DNA of 64,000 bases from Cryptomeria japonica (taxonomy: Eukaryota; Streptophyta; Pinopsida; Cupressales; Cupressaceae): positions 561,226,445-561,290,444 of the forward strand of contig NC_081413.1 of NCBI RefSeq assembly GCF_030272615.1. The letters are read 5' to 3'. The position numbers and the translations under genes were made by a program. A model generated the notes under the pieces. It had not been told where the DNA came from, searched no databases, and saw only the letters and a list, made by a program, of their open reading frames with translations. This document shows, in pieces, positions 45,981 through 57,084 of the stretch; positions within the stretch are counted from its first letter, which is position 1; each line of letters opens with the position of its first letter.

Positions 45981-47690
45981 GATTTCAAGAAGAAAATGCA
46001 AATCAAAGAATAAGGTATGGGAGAATACTCTTTGGAACCCATGTGTTTGGCCAAATTACCAACATCACCCAGATCTCATGGATTTCCCACTTCGTTGACA
46101 CATCAGGTAACTCAGCCCATCACCAGATTTGATGGTACCTTCATCCAATTAGACACTCTAGCACATGAATCAGAAGAGAAAGACATTCTTAGCTGGTTAT
46201 ACAAAGATGAGGAAGAAGATAACAGAGCAGCTACTCTAGATATAGTTCTACCAACACACCTATATGGAAAGGGCTACTTAATCATGTAGCAAATGGGATA
46301 TGATGGTAGAGGACCTATTGGAAAATGCAAAGAAGGAGTCACTGAGCCCATAGATCTTCCTTCACAGCCCAGTAGAGACAAAATAGGATTGGGTTGTAAA
46401 CTCACTTTCCTATTAAAAAGAACACCGTGCATAACTCCAAAACCTCAATGGAAAGCAAAGAAGAAGTACAAAGAAGAATCCTAGCAGGAAGCACTATTTG
46501 AGTCAGCAGAAACAATCCACAAGGTATGTGAATGTCAAGAACAAAACCAACATCAGGAAAAGCTTCTAAGCCACAAGAAGGCCATATCTGCAGCAGTAGC
46601 TCATATTCAAACACCAATATCTCAAGAAATGATAATATCATCTCCTAATACCATTATTCCTCCCCGAGGAGGCATAGTCTATGAACAAATACAGAAAGTA
46701 GAAGTAGGATCTTACACTAAATCAACAAAAACTATCAAACTAGTATCCATCATTAAAGATTTGTTCTCACCCTACAACATTCCTATTTACAACACTAATA
46801 GAATGTGGGATGATGCCTCAGAGACTGATTCTAATGAATATGAATGGGGTAGCAGCTCAAATGCTACTACAGATATCACTAATAATACTAGTACCATATC
46901 CCTCTCTCAGGAAGAACATAACGCAAACGATAGACCTCTTGAATTTGGATCACAAAATATCTATGATGCCAAGGAAAGTGAATAGAAACATTATGAAAAA
47001 GTCTATACGGAAGATGATACCATCAAAGACCTCGACAAAATCCTTGGTTTCTTTACCAAAACCAATCATGATGAAACCTCTATCTTGACTGTTACAGTAG
47101 CAGAACTTGATCCACTGAATGATTTCTTACCACTTGTCTTTCCCGACCTCATTGACTGGGATGAACCCGAAATACATGATATACCAATTTTCCTAGATGA
47201 TGAATCTATTATCCATTACCTATGTACCGTTAACCCAGAAATAGGCTCTACCAGTGAACAAAGTAACGATGTCTACAAACCAGGGAGTGCCAAGTCTCTC
47301 AGTCACAAAAATGAACCAAGTAAAATATCTGATGCTGAAAACCAGTCAACGACAACTCTAGATCACAAAAAAGTAAAAATAAAGGATGCATCTGAAGGTG
47401 AAAACCTTTTTAAGGCACCTAAAGATGGGAGACTTGACACTCTTCCAGAACACTTTCATGAGTGATCACCCATATTGATTGAGCCCACTCAATCAATCAA
47501 CATTGGTACCACAAAAGCAGTCAAAAACATACACCTAGTAGAATCTCTGACAGAGGAGGAAAGATCGGCATTTATCATCTTTTTTATAGAAAAGCAAATT
47601 AACTTTGCTTGGTCATATGCAGATATGCCTAGAGTTGATCCACACTTAATCATGCATCACTTATCCATCTCTCTAGTCAAATAAAAGCTA
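45981..47690 (+). pseudogene. G-patch domain and linker between protease and RT, element E
   Basis: At about 46258-46410 the frame reads YGKGYLIM, stop, QMGYDGRGPIGKCKEG, then IGLGCK: a good G-patch with its aromatic and spaced glycines. It is followed by an acidic linker (EEEDNRA before it; SETDSNEYEWGSSSNATT after it) and by conserved text (LIDWDEPE, LFKAPKDGRLDTL) leading to the RT at FAWSYADMPRVDPHL. The element A linker has the same order. Confidence 0.72.
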
Positions 47691-48760
47691 CAAAAGATGA
47701 ATCCACAGGTGGCACTCATGGTCAAGGCTGAACTAAAGAAACTATTAGATGTCAGATTAATCTGACCCATCGACTATGTAGAATGGATCTCCAACATAGT
47801 GCCAATATCAAAACCAGACGGCAGCATCAGAATCTGCATTGATTTCAGAGATGTCAACAAAGCCTATCCAAAAGATGACTTTCCATTACCCAGCATCGAC
47901 ATAATTGTAGACCTCACAGCGGGCCATGCAATGCTCTCACTAATGGACAGTTTCTCAAGCTGTAATCAGATCAAAATAGCCCCAGAGGATCAAGATAAAA
48001 TAACGTTCACCTATCCTTAGGGAACATACTATTGGAATGTTATGCCTTTTGGCTTAAGGAATGTAGGGGCTACTTATCAAAGAGCAATGACAACCATCTT
48101 TCATGACATGATGTACACATTCATGGAAGACTATGTGGATGATCTGCTAGCTAAATCATTCACCAAAGCAGAACTTCTCAGCATCCTAACAAAAATCTTT
48201 GATCAATTGGAGAAATTTCAAATTCGGCTCAACCCTAAGAAGTGTGTCTTCAGGGTTACATCAAGAAAGTTACTAGGCTACATTGTCTTAGCTAAAGGTA
48301 TTGAAGTGGATCCAGCAAAGGTACAAGCCATTATGGAAATGCCACCACCAAAGAATATCAGTTGACTTAGATCTCTACAAGGATGACTTCAATCAATTAG
48401 GTGATTCATCGCTCAACTAGCTGATTAAAGTCTACCATTCAATCATTTGCTCCATAAGAATGTACCTTTCAGATGGGAGGCCAAGTGTGCAGAATCTTTT
48501 TATCAAATCAAATAGTATATGATGAACCGACCAGTTCTAGTACCACTAGTCATAGGAAAGCCCCTTCCTTTATACATTTCAACAACAGAAATATCACTGG
48601 GGGCACTATTATCACAAGAAGATCAACAAGGAAAGGAACGAGCCATCTACTACATCAACAGGACAATGAATGCCTATGAACTCAACTACACATTCATTGA
48701 GAAGGCTTGTCTAACAGTAGTCTTTGCCTCTCAAATGTTCTGACATTATATGCTAGCACA
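47690..48760 (+). pseudogene. Reverse transcriptase and first RNase H of element E
   Basis: Motifs: SIRICIDFRDVNKAYPKDDFP, LSLMDSFSSCNQIKIA (Asp), MPFGLRNVGATYQRAM, MEDYVDDLLAKS (catalytic Asp pair). RNase H 1 follows with LYISTTEISLGALLSQ and TFIEKACLTVVFASQMF. Stops at about 47683, 47760, 48018 (Trp codon), 48361 and 48740 (expected Arg) interrupt it without any frame change. Confidence 0.93.
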
Positions 48761-49560
48761 CATAATTAAGCTAGTAGCAAAAATTGATCCTATCAAATAT
48801 CTACTCAGCAAAGCAGCTCTTACTGGAAAACTAGCTAAATGGGTCATGATTCTCAGTGAATTTGACATCCAATACATAGAACGAAGAGCCATCAAAGGAC
48901 AAGCAATTGCAGATCAACTAGCTGAAGCACCGCTACCAGGAAAATAAACTTTGGAGATTGAATTTCCAGATAGGGATGTTCTTGCTATTTCTACCACACA
49001 ATGGACCTTATACTTTGATGGATCCTACACCCAACATGGTTCAAGTGCTAGCATTCTTTTCATCACTCCTGAAGGACACACTATACCAATATCATATAAG
49101 CTTATGTTCTCATGCACAAATAATGCGGTTGAATATGGGGCATTGGTTATAGGCATCAAAATGGCCATTGAATGGAAAATCATAGAGTTAATGGTCTATG
49201 GAGATTCACAACTAGTTATCAATCAAATCAACAATGACTATCAGACAAAGGATGACAAGCTACTACCCTACAAATGAATGGTGGATGAATTCAAACAGTA
49301 TTTTGTACATATCACCTTCAAGAAAATACCAAGGTTGAACAACAAAGTAGTCGATGCCATGGCTACTATCACTTCATTACTACAAATTCCAGAGCAACAG
49401 AGTTGTTACGAGTTCCTGGTAGAGCAACTATTCTCCCTAGCCTATGACCACTCTGAATCCCATGTTGTCTATGCCTTAATCGGTTCGGATTCACCTTTAT
49501 ATGGACTGATATATGATTATTTAAAGAACAACATCCTACCCATTGACTTATCCTAGAACC
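48760..49560 (+). pseudogene. Archaeal-type second RNase H of element E
   Basis: After the degenerate first RNase H tail (AKWVMILSEFDIQYIERRA) comes a complete second domain: WTLYFDGSYTQHGSSASI (Asp), CTNNAVEYGALVIGI (Glu), LMVYGDSQLVINQINNDY (Asp), a stop at about 49275, and NKVVDAMATITSLL. The three acidic residues are retained. This duplication is diagnostic of Tat elements and is thought to restore full RNase H activity. Confidence 0.9.
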
Positions 49561-50753
49561 AAAAACGTAATTTTATCTGACAAGCCACCCGTTATACCCT
49601 TACTACTGATACTTTGTACCGTCGAGGTCTAGATGGTACTCTTCTTTGTTGCCTTGATCGTAATGATTTTGATTCCACTTTACACAAGCTTCATGAAGGT
49701 ATTTGTGGAACACATTCAAGTGGGACTACTCTTGCTAAAAAGCTTCTAAGAATGGGATACTACTGGCCTACAATGGAGAAAGATTCTTACCACTTCGCCA
49801 AGAAGTGTCCTAAATGCCAGATCCATGGCAATCCGATACATGCACCAGCATATGAACTACAGCCATTTACAACTTCCTGGCCCTTTTGTCAGTGGGGACT
49901 AGACTTGGTCGGCAAAATTCATCCTTCATCTTCAAATGGACACAAGTTCATTATAACTGCAACAAAATACTTTACCAAGTGGATAGAAGCAGTCCCAATG
50001 ACCACAGTAACTGGAAAGAAAGTTGTGTCTTTTATCCTAAACTATCTGATCTACAGATATGGTATTCCAAGTTTCATCATCACCGATAATGGATGACCAT
50101 TCAAAAACCAATATGTTGGATAACTATGTGAACAATTCAAAATACAACATTGGTTCTCTACACCATACTACTCCCAGGGGAATGGTCAAGCTGAAGCATT
50201 CAACAAAACAATACTGAAAATTCTCAAGAAAACAGTAAATGATGCAGGCAAAGACTAGCATATACAACTCAATCTAGCACTTTGGGCATACAAAACCAGC
50301 ATCCGTACACCTACAAGAGCAACACCTTTCTCATTGGTCTATGGATCCGAAGCTATTTTACCACTAGAGGTAGAAATTCCATCTCTTAGAGTCTCTCTAA
50401 AAGGCTTAATCCTTGATGAAGAGTATCAGGTCAACCGACTACAAGAATTGGAACTATTAGATGAAAGACGTCAGCATGCTTACACTCATCTCAAAGCATA
50501 TCAGCAACACATGTGTAGAAGCTACAATCACAAGGTCATCCCTCGCAATTTCAAGGTTGGTGACCTAGTCCTCAAACAAAATCCAAGAAATCAACAAGAT
50601 CAAGAAAAGAAAGGGAAGTTTGAACCTAACTGGCTAGGTCCCTATGTCAGCATATCAATCTATGGATCAAGAGCCTATCATCTCACAATCTCAGAAGGAG
50701 ATGTGCTCGACGAACCAACCAATAGCATTCATGTGAAGAAGTTCTACGCTTGA
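49560..50753 (+). pseudogene. Integrase of element E
   Basis: Zinc domain: HEGICGTHSSGTTLAKKLL and CPKCQIHG (HHCC). The catalytic core keeps all three acids: Asp in WGLDLVGKIH, Asp in SFIITDNG and Glu in NGQAEAFNK. Stops at about 50094, 50120 and 50257 interrupt the core. The C-terminal domain continues LPLEVEIPSLRVSLKG, FKVGDLVLKQNPRNQQD and WLGPYVSISIYGSRAYHL, ending at 50753. No chromodomain is seen, as expected for Tat. Confidence 0.93.
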
Positions 50754-52100
50754 GTAGTCTAAATGCATGGAAAAAGCAAAAACAAGCAAAAAAAAAAAAA
50801 AATTAAATCAAGAAAAAGCAAATCAAAAGGTACAATAAAAGCAACTGGTGAAATCTTGGTAATAAGCGCCATTGTGAAAGAACAACTCCTCCACCTATAT
50901 CTATAAACTTACAGTAAAGTACTATCAGCCATCACCCAACACTTAGCAAATATCCATTCAGGACATACTTAGCATAGTCACTATCCTGGTCTATCCATAT
51001 ATCCTCTTAGCACATTCCACCATGGCTTGGTAATCACTGTACATATTCACATCAAGAGGCACACTCAGCTAGGGGCAATAAATCATCAAAACTTGCAACA
51101 CATTCAAGACATCAAGATTCTTTTCCAAGCTTAGAAACATCACATCCAGCGACCAAAAACTTCACTCCATCGCCGAGCAAAAATATTGGATCACTAAAAC
51201 AAGAATCACAGAAATATCAAAGATGGATGATTTTCTGAAGTACTAAATGTTGCATTATTGCATAAAGTCTTGACTATTTTTGCATTTGAACTTTTTAAAA
51301 TTATTGGATTTTCTACATTTTCTTACTAAATGCTTCAAAGCTAGAGATCATGGGGAAACTCCAATATTTTCTTAGTCTTATGTCTGGGAGGCGATCATTT
51401 GTACTATGTAAATACTTGTGTCGAGACGTGATACATCAAATATCATTGAAGACATGATTCCACTTGACGCATACAAATGGTTTAATCTTGTTTGTTTATA
51501 TGCAATCCCTACTTTGGTCATCCTAGTTCAATTATACCTTGACGCTTGTGCTATCTTGCAAAATCAAACATCATGTAAATTTTTCTCAGGTCATTATGGT
51601 TCAATTATACCATTATGCTTGTATAAATTTTCAACATATCCTAAACAAATCAATGCTCAAGGATGATACCTATATCGAAAGCAAATAACATATGGTTATA
51701 TCAGGATGACAAATACAGAATGAGGATGCTCCAAAAACAAATAGTTGCATATCATTTTACAAATAGTTGCATATCATTTTAAAAGTAGTTGCATATCATT
51801 TTGCATATCAAATCATACATCTCATTTTCAAGATACATCTCACATCATTATCATTATCATACATCTCATTTTCAAGATACATCTCATAGCATATCAAAGC
51901 ATACATCATACATTTACATCATGCATCATATCATCTATCTAAGCATTGCATCATCATAAAGTAAAGAAAAAGCACATAGCGCATGCATCCATATAACACA
52001 TCACATGATCAAAGAAAATGGCGCCATCTATATATAATATCAAAAAATGATCCAAATGTACAAATTTTGTCATGTCTGTGCCCAGTACAAGTAAAACAAT
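50754..52100 (+). other. 3' untranslated region of element E, proximal part
   Basis: No supported gene. A poly-A run follows the pol stop (50788-50803). At 51742, 51764 and 51786 a TAGTTGCATATCATTTT unit repeats with a 22-nt period, followed by two copies of CATACATCTCATTTTCAAG near 51810 and 51870. Confidence 0.65.
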
Positions 52101-54080
52101 GATCTAAAAATACAATAGAGACATCGTCTCTCAGGTATGACTATCTCCTAAGGGGGATGGTCTCGCAGCTGATGTCCCAGCTCCTGGATCTCCAGGAGGA
52201 TCCTGTCTCGAGGGCCCTATCATGCCTCTGCTCTCTAACTGTGTCCCAATCTCTCAAGATCGACTCAATCTTGCCTATGTAAAGCTCTATACTTTGTGCT
52301 CCCTGGGCACAGCATCCTCATAATGGCATCTATAATACTCCACCTCCCTCACTCTCGAGGATAGCTCTCTCATAATATCCCTCATCTAGCCCCCTGCTGT
52401 CACTCTCTGAATGCTAGCTGCCAGCTCCTCTGCCTGACCACGCCACTATATCTCTATGTCTCGCTCTAGCGTCAACTAAGTAATCTGACGCTACTATGCC
52501 AATAGCTATGCCTGTAGCTGCTGAACTATCAACTGCAGGGTCTTGATCTGTGCATCCTCCACATGCATCAGGACTTGGACCCATAGGGGCACCTATAAAG
52601 GGGTACCCCCTATCCCTCTGCCTGTCCTAGTTGTTGGTGGAGGTAACTCATCAGTCCTCCTCCTCTGTGCCAACCACCTCCACTCATCTGTCCCTCCCAC
52701 CATTGCCATCACCTCTCCCACTCTCCCCTCCTCCCCTGCTCCAATAGCCAGCCCTCCTCTCCCCCTGTCCATCACAGCTCACTGAACTACTCTCTCCACT
52801 TGACCTCCCCCATCCCTACCCCTATCTCCTCTCCTCCCCCGATATCCTCTCCCCCGTCATCTGCCTCCGCCTCCATCATCTCCATCATCTCCATCTCCCC
52901 CAACATCCTCCTCATCATCATCAAAGGCTAGTCGTATCTCCTCAAGATCTGATATCCTGGTAACAACACGAGCTGCAAACAAACCCGCAAACTCATGGTT
53001 CATCCCTGTGTCGAGTACCTCGAGAGCATAGTCCCATATCTGAGCTGTTAAGTTAGAAAACTCCTCTATGACTGCTCCACTATCAATAGTGGGACCCCAA
53101 TTAGGTACATCCTATCTCCATCGCGCATATAAACAGGTCCCCTACGGTATACCCTGTTGCCAACCATACTGCCTCAGCACCTTGCCCACCTAGAATCTCT
53201 CTATCACAAAGGGCGTCCACCCTATCAGAAACTGACTCATGAACACAAAAGGCATCTCTAGCCCATCCTTTGCCCAAACCTCGCAATCTGTATAGGGTCG
53301 CTAGACGACCGTATCTATATCATCCAGGACCCTCCTCCAATGCTCCAGTTTGCCCAACTTACGTTGGACAACTAGACCTATGTAACCATAAGCATATGCC
53401 TGCCCTGCAGGCCTGTCTCTATCTACCAGTGGTCTCGCTGTTGGAATGTGCTCCCAGCACCATACCTGTAAAACTGTCATGCCAATTGACAAACTGTTGT
53501 AACCCAGATACACAACCTCGTGTAGGTCCCTGTACAAGTGGGCTAACATGGCTGATCCCCAAGCAAACGTACGGCCCTAGGTCACCATCTCCTCTAGAAC
53601 CAATCCCTAACCCATAGAGAATCACTTTTACCTGTGATCAGGATAAAGGAATCCACCGATGAATCCTGCTAGTACTTACGGGAGAGGTGCATAATCTAAA
53701 TCCAAGAACTCCTACCATGGGATCTCATACCCACATACCATCTCATCATGAAAAATATGTTGTAGCGCCTCAGTACCACCCTCCTCCGTCTACTCATAAG
53801 GCAATAAAGCACCTGCTACTGGAATCCTCAAGATCCTATAACAGTCCTCTGGAGTGACTGTCATCTCGCTGGTAGCAAAGTGAAAGGTGTTTGTATCACT
53901 TTGCCACCTCTCAGCAAGCGCTGTAAGTAGACCTCGGTTCACAGTGAACGGAGGCATGTCTAGCAAGGATGATAAACCACATCTCTCAATCACATCTAGG
54001 TTAGCCTGTGCCAACCATGGAATCAATGCCCAAGGTCTAAGGAACCACTCCCGCGACTGCACCACTCCTAATCGCTCCTA
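52100..54080 (-). pseudogene. Antisense plant mobile domain (PMD) ORF inside element E
   Basis: Opposite in direction to gag-pol. From 54065 the frame reads WFLRPWALIPWLAQANLDVI, LLTALAERWQSDTNTFH, EMTVTPEDCYRILRIPV, then (same frame) AWGSAMLAHLYRDLHEV, VLQVWCWEHIPTARPLV and MPFVFMSQFLIGWTPFVIER. It continues into an acidic tail near 52920 (DDDEEDVGGDGDD). The block order and the WALIPWLAQ and EMTVTPED motifs match plant mobile domain proteins (the MAIN-like family, also found in transposons). Several in-frame stops but no frameshift down to about 53190. Antisense extra ORFs in Tat elements are known; a silencing-related role is speculation. Confidence 0.82.
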
Positions 54081-54599
54081 TCAAAATGCAAAATGAGTCC
54101 AATATCAATTTCCACATCAAAACAAAGATATCAAAATCAAAATCACATCAAAAGCATGAAACAATTTGCTCATCTACTCAAGTTCCACATCATATCATAT
54201 CAACTTGTAACACAACTCAAGTTTTCAAAAACCATATCAAAACTTGTAAAACAACTCAAGTCCCCACGTCACATAAACTTGTAAAACAACTCAAGTTTCC
54301 CACCCATATCAGCTTGTAAAACAACTCAAGTTTCCAACCCATATCAGCTTGTAACACAAATCAGGCTCCACACATTGAACTTGAAACAGTGCAAAATAAA
54401 ATCATGCTTCGATCAAAACAGTACATTCATATCCACATCAATAACTTGAAACAAATCGCAAATTAAATCAAGTTACATCAACACTCATATTGGACACATT
54501 TTCAAAAAACCATGATCAAAGACACAACAAATGGCAAAAATCCACCTCCCTGGGCGAAACTGAGCTTTTCCTATGTAATTTTTCACCTTCAAAAAAAAA
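54081..54599. other. CA-rich stretch with AACTTGTAA-type repeats between PMD ORF and octamer array
   Basis: The string AACTTGTAA(A/C)ACAACTCAAG or a close form recurs at about 54200-54350 at intervals of 35-60 bp. No gene is seen. In PMD orientation it would be leader sequence. Confidence 0.5.
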
Positions 54600-55033
54600 A
54601 ATTACTAACTCTTGCAAAACCCGATCCATGTGCTACAAAAACTTGGCTGTGTGCTAAAATACACCCATGCACTACCCTATGTGCTAGACTAGCTCTATGC
54701 GCTATTCTTTTTCCTCCATGCGCCACCCAACTTACCCTATGTGCTAAAACTGACTTGTGCACTAACCTATCCCATGCTGGCGCTACCTATTTGACCCTAT
54801 GTGCTAGGTCTAACCTACGCGCTAAATCCCCCTACCCATGCGACCTCCTGCGAACCCTATGTGCTAGGTCTAACCTATGCACTACCCTTTTAACCTTACG
54901 TGCTACCCCATGTTCATCATGCGCTAACCTGAGACCATGCGCTACCCTATTTATTTTTTGACACTACCCTAAAAAGCTACCCTATGCGCTACCTAATTTA
55001 TCATATACACTACACTACAACTTCTATACACTA
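54600..55033 (-). repeat. Reverse-complement octamer array upstream of the antisense PMD ORF
   Basis: Plus-strand ATGYRCTA (minus-strand TAGYRCAT) or close variants start at 54628, 54649, 54667, 54679, 54697, 54718, 54739, 54757, 54778, 54799, 54817, 54838, 54859, 54877, 54898, 54919, 54937, 54984, 55005 and 55026. Most steps are 21, 21, 18, so three octamers per 60 bp. Eleven are exact. The ORF it creates at 54512-54961 (repeats of LCAR and CAT) has no other sign of being a protein gene. Confidence 0.9.
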
Positions 55034-55616
55034 AATGTTAAAACCGAATTTCAAAAATCAAACAATGACCAAAAATGATCAAATTAAAAATTAAAAAGGG
55101 GTCAAAAGCATTGACTTATTGGTGGACCATATGCGGCAGGTCTCTAATGCCTCTGAACGCGCTCAAAATGTTGTGTAGAATAAGGAATGGGCATTTTGTC
55201 TTCTCTCCAAAGGTCCTTTTCTCCCAAGTCAACAAGAACAAATGAAACAAATCAAAGCACGTTTTCCCTTTTATAGGAGAAAAATGAAATTAGGGTTAGG
55301 AAAATGGGCATGTAATTTGTTTGCAGTCTCCCTCATTCCCTAGAACACGTCAATTATCGAGAGATGAATCAATTTAAACATTTCACCTAGCCAAAATCTT
55401 ACACAACAAACGCAAATTATCAAATCAAATAAAATTTTTCAAAATATTGATTCATCTCCCTAGGGGGCATTATCACCATCGTTTATCAAATCTGGGGCAT
55501 CACACATCAAATTTGGGGCACAACATAAAAAATCATAAAAAAAAAATTGACATCGATCATAAAATCGCAATGACACATCATTTTCTTTGAAATAACATGT
55601 GCACACACGTCACTTC
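55034..55616 (+). other. Distal 3' region of element E
   Basis: AT-rich sequence to the purine tract with two GGGGCAT-type repeats near 55461-55515. No gene is seen. The part from about 55470 is also present at 38595-38733. Confidence 0.6.
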
Positions 55617-55630
55617 AAAGAGGGGCAAAA
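55617..55630 (+). other. Polypurine tract of element E
   Basis: AAAGAGGGGCAAAA lies immediately before the TGTAGAC start of LTR 3; the same tract precedes LTR 2 at 38720-38733. It would prime plus-strand synthesis. Confidence 0.82.
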
Positions 55631-57084
55631 TGTAGACGTATAAAAATGACCATATTCCTAAATGAATATTTTATGTTCATTTCTCTATTTAATTAAATCC
55701 AATTTAATTAAATTATCCACATTCCTCTATTTAATTAAGTAAATTACTCAATTAAATTCACTATACCATTTAATAGGATAAATTCATTTTATTTAATTAA
55801 AGCCTCTGTCCACTTTTTCATTAAATTCAAATTTAATTAAAATAGTTATCCTAAATTAAATAAATCTAATTTATTTAATTGCAACCAAATTGAATTAAAT
55901 TCAATTAAAACCTATTTTTTCTCACCCACTTGCAAAATCCTACACCTCCCACTTGCTTCCTAACCCTCTTTCTAACCTCTTCTAGATTCTTCTAATCTGA
56001 ATTAATTAACCCAAACCCATCAATTATCCCTTTTCCCTAAATTTGAGGAGGTCACTTCTCAAATTTGGAGTAAAGTCTTCAAAATGCATTAAAGCCTTTA
56101 TCCATTCAACAAGCTAACATGTTGAATGCCCCCAAATTTGGAAGGACTCTTACAAAGTTATCCCCAAAGTCTTCATAACTATTAATGGTTAACACAACCC
56201 TCTTACATGGTTAAATAATTTTCATAAACTCAACCTCCATCTAACCCAAGGGTCTCATCAAGCATTTATTGCTTTGACCATGGTTATCCTTAAACCCTTG
56301 CACAAGAGTTTATCCTTTGGGTAAAATCTTTATCCAATGGATAACCTTAACTTAACCTTAACCCTTAACCCTTAGGGTAACCATGAGGTCTTCTCAAGCA
56401 TTTAATGCTTCTTACACCTCCTCTCAACCAACCTTATGTTGACAATTGTCACCATTTCATTAGTGCCAATTACAAACATGGATTCCCAACTTTCAAACTC
56501 AACCCTTGATTGCCTCTTTTAATCTTGACCATACATTGCCCTGTTTTTTCTATAAATAGAGCTCTCATTCCTCCATTTTTCATATCCAAGTCTTTAGCAT
56601 CACACTTATACTCAAATCCATTCAAGCTTTCATATTTTATATGCTCATCATTTAGCCTCTCTTTAAAACAAGAATTAATATAAATATGCTAAGTTAGAGT
56701 ATGTTCCTGATCATCTAGCTTAAATCATGAACTAATATAGTATGCTAGGATAGTATTGTTTACTAATCTTGTCATCTTATAACTAGTTTATTGCATTTGT
56801 AGCATCATGCATAGCTTAGGATGCATCTCATATTAAATCAACAAAAGCATACCTCATTCTTGCATTTTTCATCCCTAAACCATTTTGCTCAATGATCTGA
56901 GAGCAAAAACATTGGTTTGAGGGACCGTGTAAGATAGAGAACCATGGAACCATCCTTGGGAAGTTGAGCCGTACTTCATGACTCCATAGCTTGCTCCAAG
57001 AAGTCCTGTGGGTGTGTGAGCAAGGCTCCATAGAGCTCAATTTTTCACATATTGAGTTCTATCGGCCGGCTTTTCCTGCATACA
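55631..57084 (+). repeat. LTR 3 of element E (3' LTR)
   Basis: Starts TGTAGACGTATAAAAATG, ends CTGCATACA. About 1454 bp, a few percent different from LTR 2 by eye. Preceded by the purine tract and followed by AATAC. Confidence 0.93.

Larger units (their letters stand above)
37119..57084 (+). mobile_element. Ty3/gypsy Tat-lineage retrotransposon E with three LTRs
   Basis: Three related LTRs (37119-38573, 38734-40178, 55631-57084) share one orientation. Between the first two is only a 160-bp internal remnant; between the last two is a complete internal region of 15.45 kb with gag-pol, an antisense PMD ORF and octamer arrays. The outer flanks are GATAC (37114-37118) and AATAC (57085-57089), a 5-bp target duplication with one change. 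Gag-pol 43269-50753 is one frame of about 2495 codons with no frameshift and roughly twenty stops. Confidence 0.93.

Noticed and set aside
52543-52785. Pro/Ser-rich plus-strand ORF
   Set aside because: It is the complement of the Gly/Arg/Glu-rich tail of the antisense PMD frame and low complexity.
54512-54961. 149-codon plus-strand ORF rich in Cys, Ala and Leu
   Set aside because: It is the by-product of the 18/21-nt octamer array (multiples of three keep a frame open) and has no start context or other coding sign.
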